From Bacteroides intestinalis (GTDB lineage: Bacteria; Bacteroidota; Bacteroidia; Bacteroidales; Bacteroidaceae), in contig NZ_QRZF01000004.1 of assembly GCF_003464595.1 (NCBI RefSeq), forward strand, positions 186,001 to 250,000: a DNA stretch of 64,000 bases, written 5' to 3'. Every line of letters starts with the position of its first letter. The stretch's first letter is position 1. The notes below the pieces were generated by a model. It did not search any database. It saw only the letters and a list, made by a program, of their open reading frames with translations, and was not told the DNA's origin. Shown in pieces: positions 1 through 8,765 of this stretch. A program made the translations under genes and the position numbers.

Positions 1-823
1 GATAAGTAGCCATACGATCATCATAAGGGAAAAGTGATGTGGTGGCACCGACTTCGGCACCCATATTACAAATAGTTGCCTTACCGGTAGCGGACAAAGA
101 AGCTGTGCCCGGTCCAAAATATTCAATGATTGCATTTGTACCGCCTTTAACCGTCAGGATACCTGCCAACTTCAGAATCACATCTTTTGGAGCTGCCCAA
201 CCGTTCAGTTCACCTTTCAGATGTACACCAATCAAACGAGGCATTTTCAATTCCCATTCCATGCCGGTCATCACATCCACCGCATCGGCACCACCGACAC
301 CGATGGCAACCATACCCAAACCACCTGCATTGGGTGTATGAGAGTCAGTTCCTACCATCATTCCACCGGGAAAGGCATAATTTTCCAATACTACCTGATG
401 AATAATACCCGCACCCGGCTGCCAGAAACCGATACCATATCGGGAAGAAACATCACGCAAGAAGTCGTATACTTCTTCGTTTGTCTTGGTAGCAGTGGCA
501 ATATCTTCCCGGGCTCCTCTATAGGCCTGTATCAGATGGTCGCAATGTACTGTCGAAGGTACGGCAACTTGTTCGCGACCTGCATTCATAAATTGTAGCA
601 ATGCCATTTGTGCGGTTGCATCCTGCATTGCTACACGGTCAGGACGGAAGTTTACATAATCCTCTCCCCTTTTGTAGTCTTTGATCCCCTTCTCATCAAA
701 CAGATGAGTATACAAAATCTTTTCTGCTAATGTCAGCGGACGTTGCAGTACTGCCCGCACATGTTCCATTTTCCCCTTATAAGAAGCATAAAAGGCCTTT
801 AACATAGTTACGTCATACACCAT
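1..823 (-). CDS. Aconitate hydratase, N-terminal part (runs off the window)
   Basis: The minus-strand frame is open from an ATG at 823 to the window edge, giving about 274 residues. The translation begins [18 protein letters not shown] and contains [48 protein letters not shown] and [16 protein letters not shown], all hallmarks of the aconitase family. The family interconverts citrate and isocitrate through a [4Fe-4S] cluster. The cluster cysteines lie further downstream and are outside the window. In related Bacteroides, aconitase sits with isocitrate dehydrogenase and citrate synthase for glutamate synthesis; that context cannot be seen here. The start is supported by the AT-rich gap immediately upstream and by the absence of an earlier in-frame ATG close by. 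Confidence 0.93.
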   Translation of the reverse strand, partial: MVYDVTMLKAFYASYKGKMEHVRAVLQRPLTLAEKILYTHLFDEKGIKDYKRGEDYVNFRPDRVAMQDATAQMALLQFMNAGREQVAVPSTVHCDHLIQAYRGAREDIATATKTNEEVYDFLRDVSSRYGIGFWQPGAGIIHQVVLENYAFPGGMMVGTDSHTPNAGGLGMVAIGVGGADAVDVMTGMEWELKMPRLIGVHLKGELNGWAAPKDVILKLAGILTVKGGTNAIIEYFGPGTASLSATGKATICNMGAEVGATTSLFPYDDRMATY

Positions 824-945
824 AATCACATTTATTTTTTAGTTTTCCAATATTGTAAAGATTACAAATTAATATAATAAACAAACTAAAATCGTTAAAG
901 GTTTAACAAATTAAAGCTTTTCTTCGTGCAAAAGCGAAGAATGAT

Positions 946-954
946 TACCTTTGC
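946..954 (+). promoter_or_regulatory. Bacteroides -7 promoter element (TACCTTTGC)
   Basis: An exact match to TAnnTTTGC lies upstream of the helicase gene. No good TTTG is visible at the expected distance upstream, so only the -7 box is supported. A transcript starting just downstream would contain the palindromic heptamer repeat at 968-1060 in its 5' leader. Confidence 0.5.
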
Positions 955-967
955 GAAAAAACTATGC

Positions 968-1060
968 GATTAGTGATTAGAGGTTAGTGATTAGTGATTA
1001 GCACCATGCGGAATATAGCGCAGCCCACTAATCACTTATCACCAATCACTAAACACTTAT
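968..1060. repeat. Palindromic heptamer repeat element, TTAGTGA word
   Basis: 968-1001 is a run of TTAGTGA/TTAGAGG heptamers. 1026-1060 is the complementary run (CACTAATCACTTATC and onward). About 24 bp lie between the arms. An RNA copy would fold into a long imperfect hairpin with several possible registers, ending just before the helicase ATG at 1066. The same word recurs at 13396-13488. Confidence 0.85.
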
Positions 1061-1065
1061 TATAT

Positions 1066-2952
1066 ATGAGCAATAACCTCCTTTCTCCAACCGACCATCT
1101 TCAGCGACAAGAACTCCTCCTGCGCATGGAATATGAATTCGAAAAAGAAGAATTCAAAAGGCAGACCGAAACCATGGGTATCGCCCGCAAGGTGAAACGG
1201 GGACTCTGTTGGTATCCTGCCACTCCCGGACGAAGTTACTACAATTCACTGAATCAATTAGTAATAGAAATTACACATGCGGAAGATACTGATATAGAAC
1301 ATAATTTCGAATTCGGGCGTCCCGTCTGTTTTTTCCGTAAAGGATACGACGAAAAGATTACATATTTCAACTCCATCGGTACCATTAGCTATGCCAACGA
1401 AACACGCATGGTTGTTGTGATGCCTGGTGCAGGTGCTATACTGGAAGTGCAATCTGCCGAAAACCTCGGAGTGCAGCTTTATTTTGATGAAACGTCCTAC
1501 CGCACTATGTTCGAAGCCCTCTCCGACGTAATTCGCGCCAAGGGCAATCGATTGGCAGAATTGAGAGATATTATGCTGGGAACTTTAAAACCCGGATTTC
1601 GTGAACTCTACCCTGTTCGTTTCCCCTGGCTGAATTCTACACAGGAAAATGCAGTGAATAAAGTGTTGTACTCCCGCGATGTTTCTATTGTACACGGGCC
1701 TCCGGGAACAGGGAAAACAACTACTCTCGTAGAAGCTATCTATGAAACATTACACCGCGAACCGCAAGTACTGGTTTGCGCCCAAAGTAATACAGCTGTC
1801 GACTGGATCAGTGAAAAACTCGTAGATCGTGGTGTGAATGTTCTGCGCATTGGTAATCCTACCCGAGTAAACGACAAAATGCTTTCTTTCACTTATGAGC
1901 GCCGTTTCGAAGGGCATCCGGCCTATTCTGAACTATGGAGTATCCGCAAAGCCATGCGTGAAATGGGCGGCAAGCATCGAGGCAGCTATGAGGAGCGTGA
2001 AAGCGCCCGCAACCGTATGAGCCGCCTGCGTGATCGTGCCACACAGCTGGAAATACAAATCAATGCCGATCTTTTCGACAATGCCCATGTTATAGCCTCC
2101 ACTCTTGTCAGCAGCAATCACCGCGTACTGAACGGGCGCCGCTTCGGTACACTCTTTATTGATGAAGCCGCCCAAGCCTTAGAGGCCGCTTGCTGGATAG
2201 CCATCCGCAAGGCCGACCGTGTAGTACTGGCAGGTGATCATTGCCAGCTTCCACCTACTATAAAATGTTACGAAGCTGCCCGTGGAGGATTGGAATGTAC
2301 ATTAATGGAAAGAGTCGTTGCCAATAAACCCAGCACCGTTTCTCTATTGAAAGTACAATACCGTATGCATGAGGAAATCATGAAATTTCCTTCCCAATGG
2401 TTTTACAATGGAGAACTACAAGCAGCTCCTGAGATACGATACCGCGGCATTCTCGACTGGGATACTCCTATCAGTTGGATAGATACTTCAGAAATGGATT
2501 TCAAGGAAGAATTCATAGGAGAAACGTTCGGGCGTATCAATAAAGCAGAAGCTGATTTACTTCTTCAGGAATTAAAAGCTTATATTAGCCGGATCGGTGG
2601 AAAGCGTGTCTTAGAAGAACGGATCGATTTCGGTATCATCTCTCCTTACAAAGCCCAGGTACAGTACCTCCGCAATAAGATTAAAGCAAGCAGTTCACTT
2701 AAACCTTACCGAAGTCTACTCACAGTCAACACAGTAGATGGGTTTCAGGGACAGGAACGTGATGTCATTTTCATCAGCCTTGTGCGTGCCAATGAAGAGG
2801 GACAGATCGGTTTCCTGAATGATTTACGAAGAATGAACGTCGCCATCACCCGTGCCCGCATGAAATTGGTGATATTGGGAGAAGCTGCAACTTTAGCACA
2901 TCATGCTTTTTATCGTAAATTTCTAGAATATACAGGTACTATAAAACCATAA
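1066..2952 (+). CDS. Superfamily 1B DNA/RNA helicase, UPF1/IGHMBP2 type
   Basis: The 628-residue protein has all the superfamily 1 helicase motifs in order. Walker A is GPPGTGKTTT at about residue 211. Next come the DEAA box (FIDEAAQALEA), motif III (LAGDHCQLPPT), motif IV (VQYRMHEEI) and motifs V-VI (NTVDGFQGQERDVIF, RRMNVAITRARMKL). This layout is that of UPF1-like 5'-3' helicases, and Bacteroidota carry a stand-alone form of about 630 residues. It probably unwinds DNA or RNA; the natural substrate is not known from sequence. I start at ATG 1066 (MSNNLLSPTDHLQ). The earlier in-frame ATG at 994 lies inside the palindromic repeat and would add a repeat-encoded peptide. The gene stands alone and is followed by a bidirectional hairpin. 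Confidence 0.9.
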   Translation: MSNNLLSPTDHLQRQELLLRMEYEFEKEEFKRQTETMGIARKVKRGLCWYPATPGRSYYNSLNQLVIEITHAEDTDIEHNFEFGRPVCFFRKGYDEKITYFNSIGTISYANETRMVVVMPGAGAILEVQSAENLGVQLYFDETSYRTMFEALSDVIRAKGNRLAELRDIMLGTLKPGFRELYPVRFPWLNSTQENAVNKVLYSRDVSIVHGPPGTGKTTTLVEAIYETLHREPQVLVCAQSNTAVDWISEKLVDRGVNVLRIGNPTRVNDKMLSFTYERRFEGHPAYSELWSIRKAMREMGGKHRGSYEERESARNRMSRLRDRATQLEIQINADLFDNAHVIASTLVSSNHRVLNGRRFGTLFIDEAAQALEAACWIAIRKADRVVLAGDHCQLPPTIKCYEAARGGLECTLMERVVANKPSTVSLLKVQYRMHEEIMKFPSQWFYNGELQAAPEIRYRGILDWDTPISWIDTSEMDFKEEFIGETFGRINKAEADLLLQELKAYISRIGGKRVLEERIDFGIISPYKAQVQYLRNKIKASSSLKPYRSLLTVNTVDGFQGQERDVIFISLVRANEEGQIGFLNDLRRMNVAITRARMKLVILGEAATLAHHAFYRKFLEYTGTIKP

Positions 2953-2957
2953 AAAGA

Positions 2958-2989
2958 GCGCGGGCTTATGAATTTCATATAGCCCGCGC
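2958..2989. terminator. Bidirectional hairpin terminator
   Basis: The arms GCGCGGGCT (2958-2966) and AGCCCGCGC (2981-2989) pair, and further pairing inside the loop is possible. On the minus strand the hairpin is followed by CTCTTTTT, which suits the LruC-domain gene ending at 3029. It also sits just after the helicase stop. Confidence 0.8.
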
Positions 2990-3028
2990 AAAATAAGAGA
3001 GAAGAACTACTTGTTAATCTACATTGGC

Positions 3029-5056
3029 TTATTTCGCTCCTTTACCTGTTTTATACCAATCTTGATTCGTTGTACCCTTAGATTTAGCCCAGTTAGCAAA
3101 TGCCGGGTATTGTCCTTCCAGATCAATTCTATAAGTTTCATCAGCCGGAACAAAACCTGTAATAGGTATATTGATAGCAAATGGATACTGACCACCATCT
3201 TTAGAACCTACATAATATGCATTATCTTTCGTCATCAACGATGCGTCAGCAGCAGAAGTCATATCAGCCAGTGGCAAATGTACCTCTACTCTGTTTTCTG
3301 TGGTATATTGTTTAGTGATGATATACGGATTAAAGTCACTGGCTACATCGGTCTGCGACAGATTCAATCCTGTCAAATCACGTTCAATCTGATAAACCGT
3401 ACCCTCAGCAATCTCTTTTGCACTGGTTTCAATAACAAATGAATTCGTTGCAATCTCAGCTTTCACCCCTGCAGGTAAAGTCATTTTCCCCAGTTTTTTA
3501 TACTGGCAAGCAAAGAAGTTATTATTGGTAGCACTACCTTTTTTCTGAACAGCTTTAAAGGTTTCTACAGACTTAGTGGCTTTGTTGTTTGCATCAAAAG
3601 TAATGTTACGATTATATTCGATCATTACGTCATTCAAGTCATAATCACCACCACCGGGCCAGATATCTTCGAAAGCAAGAGTACCGCTTAATGGGAGGAC
3701 ACCCGGTTCCGGGGTAGGATCAGTAGGAGGTACTGGTTCCAAATCACTACCGCCTAAGTCTTTAGAAGTGGTAACAGCAAACAGCAAATCCTTATAATCA
3801 TCCGGAGCTTGACTTGATTTTACATAGTCTTCAATACCAATGATACGCATTTTAGATTTTTCGTCATATACAGATATAAAACGACGATCAGTTCCAGTAT
3901 CGTCAGACATGCAAGCATTGCGATATCCACTATAATAGGAAGAGCTACTATACCCAAAGTCATCCAACTGATTTACATACCCACTAGCATAGGGGGCACT
4001 AAAGCTACTACCTCCAAAGCCATTACTAATTAAAAACCAGCCAATAGTATATCCTTCAGGGAATAACTCTGACTGATTACCATCTTTATCAAAATACAAC
4101 AACTTTGCCGTTTGTCCTGCTTTCAGAGTCATTGTACTTTGCTCATCTCCACCACTCGAATTTGGGAAAACAAGATATTTTTTCATCTTGTAGAAGCTCT
4201 CGGGAGTTATAGTTTGACCTGTGGGATAATAATAATAACCGAATGAATTCAAATATGCAGCAGCCTCGCCCATGAATGATACACTTACAGTCGAACCACC
4301 TGCAGGAATCTTTAGATTTATCTGATCAGGATTTCTTAACAACTTAGCATTTCCACAAGCACCACTAACTTTATTGGCTTCATCATTATTGTAAGCCACC
4401 AAAAAATTATCAACTCTTGCACTGACCACACCAATAGCTTCATTAGCTGCTCCTACCTTATCTGGTCGTGTCAAATAACCACCCAAAGTAGGGATGCCAT
4501 TTCCATTCCATGTAGTTAATGAATATACATTATCATACCTATCAGTACCCGATAACCCATGCGTCAACTTGAATGGAACCTTATCATCATTTATGACCCC
4601 ATTAGTAGCACGTGTTCCTGGCGCACTCTTCGTAACATCATACGTATACCCGCTTGCCGAAGCTTCCAATTTCACACAAGTCGGCAAACCGAACAAGCCT
4701 GTATAGAGATATGCCTCTTTTACAGCTGTAGGAATATTCATTTTGCCTTCATACTTTCCATTAATGTCGGTATACGCCACAAAAATAGGTGAGATTCCCT
4801 CCTTCTTTGTCCTGCGATCCTCCATAGGATTCTGATCATACACCTCAATAACGGCTCGATAGCCTGGTGCATCATAGTTTACATTTAACTGTACATCCCC
4901 CGTCAAAGCGAAATCAAAGTAATCTTCTTTTGGTGGTAGTTTGCCATCATCGTCGTTACCTGGATTATAAACGTCCTTGTCGCATCCTGTTACAATCCCC
5001 ATCAACATCAGTGCATAGAGACCTGTAACCAAACTGTTTCTTTTAATCCGTTTCAT
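3029..5056 (-). CDS. LruC-domain surface lipoprotein
   Basis: The 675-residue protein has an N-terminal signal with a lipobox (LMGIVTGC, Cys about 25), so it is predicted to be lipidated and exported. The middle contains a DUF4114-like segment (GYTIGWFLISNGFGG, then IIGIEDYV near residue 400). The C-terminal third, about 455-665, is a LruC/DUF4842 domain with the acidic signature FEDIWPGGGDYDLNDVMIEY, then VEVHLP and a final DWYKTGKGAK. The family's biochemical role is unknown; the DxDxND motif looks calcium-binding. I use the ATG at 5056 because the signal peptide begins there; an in-frame ATG at 5098 would add 14 residues before it. A CAAACATA at 5088-5095 (TATGTTTG on this strand) is a fair -7 box. 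A decayed second copy lies upstream at 5540-5916. Confidence 0.85.
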   Translation of the reverse strand: MKRIKRNSLVTGLYALMLMGIVTGCDKDVYNPGNDDDGKLPPKEDYFDFALTGDVQLNVNYDAPGYRAVIEVYDQNPMEDRRTKKEGISPIFVAYTDINGKYEGKMNIPTAVKEAYLYTGLFGLPTCVKLEASASGYTYDVTKSAPGTRATNGVINDDKVPFKLTHGLSGTDRYDNVYSLTTWNGNGIPTLGGYLTRPDKVGAANEAIGVVSARVDNFLVAYNNDEANKVSGACGNAKLLRNPDQINLKIPAGGSTVSVSFMGEAAAYLNSFGYYYYPTGQTITPESFYKMKKYLVFPNSSGGDEQSTMTLKAGQTAKLLYFDKDGNQSELFPEGYTIGWFLISNGFGGSSFSAPYASGYVNQLDDFGYSSSSYYSGYRNACMSDDTGTDRRFISVYDEKSKMRIIGIEDYVKSSQAPDDYKDLLFAVTTSKDLGGSDLEPVPPTDPTPEPGVLPLSGTLAFEDIWPGGGDYDLNDVMIEYNRNITFDANNKATKSVETFKAVQKKGSATNNNFFACQYKKLGKMTLPAGVKAEIATNSFVIETSAKEIAEGTVYQIERDLTGLNLSQTDVASDFNPYIITKQYTTENRVEVHLPLADMTSAADASLMTKDNAYYVGSKDGGQYPFAINIPITGFVPADETYRIDLEGQYPAFANWAKSKGTTNQDWYKTGKGAK

Positions 5057-5468
5057 ATTATTGTAAGTTATAAAATTGATATCGTTACAAACATACAACT
5101 TATTTTGTCATAATGATCAAATATACAAGTTTATTTTTCAGGATAAATCATCCAATTAACAACTCTTATAGAATCATAAATAATCAATATAGTACTTTCG
5201 TAATCTATTTTTAATCGGCATATAACTTGTATATATAGATTCATTTATTGATTATACAATATTTATTTAACATTTATAAACTACTGCAAATATATTGTAC
5301 TGTCATCGATATTTTACAAACATGCAAATATTGATAAATCAAAAAATAGTTCCTCGATCAGTTGATTGAATTATGTAATCTAATATTATTTTTAAGACTA
5401 AATCCACTTATTTAAAGAAAGAACTCAAAAATGAAACCATTGAATAATGCAATTCTATAAACACAAAA
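5057..5468. other. AT-rich gap without a gene
   Basis: Apart from the putative -7 box for the LruC gene at 5088-5095, I see no open frame with family signatures, no RNA gene and no repeat. The stretch is very AT-rich, typical of Bacteroides upstream regions. Confidence 0.6.
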
Positions 5469-5512
5469 AAACTACGCAACTTCCATGCATTGTACACGAA
5501 GCTGCGTAGTTT
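5469..5512 (-). terminator. Rho-independent terminator after the LruC pseudogene
   Basis: The arms AAACTACGCA (5469-5478) and TGCGTAGTTT (5503-5512) pair, with partial inner pairing. On the minus strand the hairpin is followed by a run of seven T. It terminates the decayed gene at 5540-5916, so the terminator outlived its gene. Confidence 0.8.
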
Positions 5513-5539
5513 CTTATAATAACTTTAAAAAGGATTTTC

Positions 5540-5916
5540 CTACTTATACCAATCCTTACATTCGCTACCATTGAAGCTAATCCATTTCGCGAAATTAGGA
5601 TAGCATTTATCCACACTCTGAGTTTCACTATTGGTTTGTTGTTTATCAAATGCACTTCACATCTGTTATCTTCGGTATTATCATGAACCATAATAAACAA
5701 ATTATAAGGAGATATACCAAAGGTTTCATGGTCTATAGAAGTGCCCAACTTATTCTTAATCTTATAATTTTCTGTTTTCGTATTGTTACCCGTAACAGAA
5801 AGCGCATTGAAGAATACATTGATCGTTGCTTTAGAAAGGTCTTTGTCTATTCCTTGATTGATATCAGCCACCGGATTTTCCACAATACTATTTTCAACAA
5901 ATACAATTTTCAGCAT
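5540..5916 (-). pseudogene. Decayed 3' end of a second LruC-domain gene
   Basis: The first frame reads KATINVFFNALSVTG and then ISPYNLFIMVHD and CEVHL, matching the LruC pattern FNPYIITKQY...VEVHLP of the neighbour at 3029-5056. After about 5640 the homology moves one frame over: CYPNFAKWISFNGSECKDWY ends at a TAG at 5540-5542, matching YPAFANWAKSK...QDWYK at the neighbour's C-terminus. About 50 residues between these blocks are missing. There is no signal peptide and no N-terminal two-thirds. I read this as a duplicate that lost its 5' end, suffered an internal deletion and shifted frame. Confidence 0.78.
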
Positions 5917-6320
5917 TCATAAATCAACTATCATTCAAAACAAGAAAAATCTATCTTTCAATTATAAACGATTACACGCTTTTTGTCAATAGCAGATTTA
6001 TAAAGTATTAACAGAACAAGAAGAGTTTAGCCCATCCATTCTATCTTTCGCAAAACAGATGATGCGTTTACCTACATTATATCGTTTGTTTTACCTCAAC
6101 AAATAGTGTGTTTTGAATGATTACATCATATGTTTTGCACCAAAAGAGGATACGTTTTCAGTAATTTCATACCTTATTATATAAAAAGAGAGGGGCAACT
6201 TACGTTACTCCTCCCATTGTCTTCTTCCCGAACTTAAATCAGGATTACGGTTACAAATATACTACATTGAAACACCGAAATCAAGTATTCGGGCATTTTT
6301 ATTCTTATCCCCAAGAAGGA
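5917..6320. other. Gap between LruC remnant and ilvC
   Basis: No gene is visible. The only structured item is the ilv operon terminator at 6190-6213. The rest is AT-rich sequence without a recognisable family match in any frame, and could contain further eroded LruC-gene sequence that I cannot identify. Confidence 0.5.
6190..6213 (-). terminator. Probable terminator of the ilv operon
   Basis: On the minus strand GAGGAGTAAC, a GTAA loop and GTTGCCCCTC form a 10-bp stem with one mismatch and one GU pair, followed by TCTTTTTAT. It lies about 110 bp after the ilvC stop. Confidence 0.6.
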
Positions 6321-7364
6321 TTAGTTATTTTCCGGACGCAACTGACGAACCGTAACAGCAGTCTGCCACATTTCGCTTTCACGCAACTGACGAAGTTCTT
6401 CGTTCAGTTTCTCACGATAATCAGGTTGAGAATTGCTGTCGATAGAGATCTGAGCCTCATTACCAGACTTAACGCTTGCATACAATTGTTGTACTACCGG
6501 CTTGATAGCATCATGGAACGGAGTCATCCAGTCCAGAGCACCGCGTTGTGCAGTAGTTGAACAATTAGCATACATCCAGTCCATACCATTCTTAGCGAAC
6601 AACGGCATCAATGACTGAGTCAATTCCTCTACTGTTTCATTGAATGCTTCTGACGGAGTATGACCGTTTTCGCGCAACACTTCGTACTGAGCCAACAGCA
6701 AACCTTGGATAGCACCCATCAATGAACCACGCTCACCTGTCAGGTCAGAAGTAGCTTCACGTTGGAAAGTAGTTTCGAACAAATATCCTGAACCTACACC
6801 GATACCCAATGCGATGGTACGATCCATAGCTTTACCCGTAGCATCCTGATAGATAGCGTAAGAAGAGTTCAAACCACGACCTTCAAGGAACATTGTACGC
6901 AATGAAGTACCCGAACCTTTAGGAGCTACCATGATTACGTCGATATCTTTCTGAGGAACTACACCTGTACGGTCGCTCCAAGTGATAGCAAAACCATGAG
7001 AGAAGTAAAGAGCTTTTCCCGGAGTCAGGTAAGGTTTGATAGTAGGCCATACAGACATTACGGCTGCATCAGACAACAAGCACATAATGATAGTACCTTT
7101 CTCACAAGCCTCCTCAATGCCAAACAGTGTTTCACCCGGTACCCATCCGTCAGCTATTGCTTTCTCATAAGTCTTACCCGGACGCTGTCCAACGATTACG
7201 TTGAAACCGTTATCACGCAGGTTGCATGCCTGTCCCGGTCCCTGTACACCATAACCGATCACTGCAATTGTCTCATCTTTCAAAACTTCACGTGCTTTTT
7301 CCAAAGGAAATTCTTCGCGGGTCATTACATTCTCAGTAACACCGCCAAAATTCAATTGTGCCAT
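6321..7364 (-). CDS. ilvC: Ketol-acid reductoisomerase
   Basis: The 347-residue protein catalyses the second step of valine and isoleucine synthesis, a Mg2+-dependent alkyl migration followed by NADPH reduction of acetolactate or acetohydroxybutyrate. The Rossmann motif GYGVQGPGQA is near residue 35, followed by FSHGFAITW and VAPKGSGTSLR. The all-helical C-terminal domain carries the acidic metal site (TSDLTGERGSLMGAIQG). I start at ATG 7364 (MAQLNFGGVTENVMT), which matches the usual Bacteroides length. The in-frame start at 7400 adds a lysine-rich tail. It is the last gene of the ilv operon, 52 bp after the thioesterase gene, and a terminator follows at 6190-6213. Confidence 0.96.
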   Translation of the reverse strand: MAQLNFGGVTENVMTREEFPLEKAREVLKDETIAVIGYGVQGPGQACNLRDNGFNVIVGQRPGKTYEKAIADGWVPGETLFGIEEACEKGTIIMCLLSDAAVMSVWPTIKPYLTPGKALYFSHGFAITWSDRTGVVPQKDIDVIMVAPKGSGTSLRTMFLEGRGLNSSYAIYQDATGKAMDRTIALGIGVGSGYLFETTFQREATSDLTGERGSLMGAIQGLLLAQYEVLRENGHTPSEAFNETVEELTQSLMPLFAKNGMDWMYANCSTTAQRGALDWMTPFHDAIKPVVQQLYASVKSGNEAQISIDSNSQPDYREKLNEELRQLRESEMWQTAVTVRQLRPENN

Positions 7365-7416
7365 TTTCTTTTTTAGTTTTTTATTTGTGGCTTGCGCCAA
7401 CTAATGATTAATAAAA

Positions 7417-8169
7417 TTATTTCTCTGTAAATATTACTTTTGAACGGCAAACGACTTCGCTGCCATTCTTTTTCACTTCAATATCGAAAGTCCCATCTTC
7501 CAGCTCATCTTTATAGAGTGTAAGTTCGTCGCCGTAATAACTTTCGGCTACGTAAGCCATTTCAAAACGACGGATACGCTTTTCCTTATACATCTCTATC
7601 GGAAACAAGTCCATGATATGTTCGATGTAGCGGATACTATTCACGTGTCCGTTGATGTCGATATCGCTGTATTTAGCTTTCAGGGTAGCTACCGGCTCGG
7701 TGGAAGTCACTTTAATGCGTGAGGGTTTCTCGATAGGGCAAGGTTCATCGCACACATAATCTACAATGCTACCTCCGTGCAATGCCAGCAAATCGGCAGG
7801 CTTGCGGGTATTGAGGTTAATCATAGCCCATATGGAACGCGCATAACCAATCTTCTTTCCATCTTTGTCCAATAGGGCAAAGTTACGGTCGGTGAAGAGG
7901 CGATATACATTCTCCACCCAAGTCCAGATGGTAAAGTCCTCATATTGATAAGGCATTTCATCCAGTTCGATGGCAAGGCGCGAGAGCACCCATGTGTAAT
8001 TGTCTTCATTCAACGTAGCGATACCGAATCCACGGTCGCTGGCATGGAAACCGGCGCAATTCAGCAAATGGTTTCCCAGTACGCCCATAGTAAGACGCCC
8101 GGTAAAGTCCACATGAAAAGGCTCAGCTACAAACTGATATTTTCCTATCTTACTACTATTCTCACTCAT
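7417..8169 (-). CDS. Acyl-ACP thioesterase
   Basis: The 250-residue protein belongs to the plant FatA/FatB-like acyl-ACP thioesterase family (double hotdog fold). It starts with KYQFVAEPFHVDFTGRLTMG, contains TWVLSRLAIELDEMPYQYED, and has the second-hotdog motif DINGHVNSIRYIEHIMD with the family Asn and His. It releases free fatty acids from acyl carrier protein in the cytoplasm. Its start overlaps the ilvN stop by 8 bp, so the two are translationally linked, and it lies between ilvN and ilvC. This placement suggests a link between branched-chain precursor synthesis and the iso/anteiso fatty acids abundant in Bacteroides. That link is inference. Confidence 0.9.
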   Translation of the reverse strand: MSENSSKIGKYQFVAEPFHVDFTGRLTMGVLGNHLLNCAGFHASDRGFGIATLNEDNYTWVLSRLAIELDEMPYQYEDFTIWTWVENVYRLFTDRNFALLDKDGKKIGYARSIWAMINLNTRKPADLLALHGGSIVDYVCDEPCPIEKPSRIKVTSTEPVATLKAKYSDIDINGHVNSIRYIEHIMDLFPIEMYKEKRIRRFEMAYVAESYYGDELTLYKDELEDGTFDIEVKKNGSEVVCRSKVIFTEK

Positions 8170-8731
8170 TGTTTTGCTCCTTTTCTTTTTTCAAGCGATA
8201 TTTCGTTTCACGATCGGCAAGGTATTCGTTCACACGTTCGAAGCAGCTTGTGGTGATAGCCACACGTCCCGAACGGACAAACTGAAGTACACAGTCGAGG
8301 GCACGCAACTCGTCATAAAGGTTGGTGATTTCTTCACCCATACCATTCTTCTCTACGATAGCAAACACAGCATTCACCTCTACGATACGTGCATTATACT
8401 TACGGATCACTTTCGATACTTCCGGTTTTTCTTCCAGTATCGGGGTTGTTATCTTATACAATGCAATTTCGTGCTGATAAATCTCATCATCCGTAAAGTA
8501 GTGCGCTTGCAGCACATCAATCTTCTTGGTGATTTGCTTGGTTACTTTCTCAATGGTGTCTTTATCCGTCCATGCAGTAATGGTGTACTTATGTACGCCC
8601 TTGATGGACGAAGCCGATACATTCAGGCTCTCGATATTGATCTGGCGACGGGTAAACACTGCGGTTACCTGGTTCAGCAAACCGGCGAAGTTCTCCGAAT
8701 GAACGATTATCGTATATAATGTCTTATCCAT
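8162..8731 (-). CDS. ilvN: Acetolactate synthase, small regulatory subunit
   Basis: The 189-residue protein has an N-terminal ACT domain (TLYTIIVHSENFAGLLNQVT, IESLNVSASSIKGVHKYTIT) and a C-terminal ALS-small-subunit domain. The ACT domain binds valine and gives feedback inhibition of the catalytic IlvB subunit. The pair makes acetolactate and acetohydroxybutyrate. Length and domain order are normal. The gene follows ilvB after a 32-bp gap filled by a heptamer repeat. Its last codons overlap the thioesterase start. Confidence 0.94.
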   Translation of the reverse strand: MDKTLYTIIVHSENFAGLLNQVTAVFTRRQINIESLNVSASSIKGVHKYTITAWTDKDTIEKVTKQITKKIDVLQAHYFTDDEIYQHEIALYKITTPILEEKPEVSKVIRKYNARIVEVNAVFAIVEKNGMGEEITNLYDELRALDCVLQFVRSGRVAITTSCFERVNEYLADRETKYRLKKEKEQNNE

Positions 8732-8734
8732 ACT

Positions 8735-8765
8735 AAATTAAGAATTAAGAACGAAGAATAAAATT
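8735..8765. repeat. Short heptamer repeat between ilvB and ilvN
   Basis: AATTAAG, AATTAAG, AACGAAG and AATAAA follow each other with a 7-bp period and fill the whole gap between the two genes. It is a single-armed array with no complementary arm nearby. Confidence 0.6.

Noticed and set aside
5455..5916. Intact 153-residue protein
   Set aside because: Only its first two-thirds match the LruC domain; the true continuation is in another frame to 5540. It is treated as a pseudogene.
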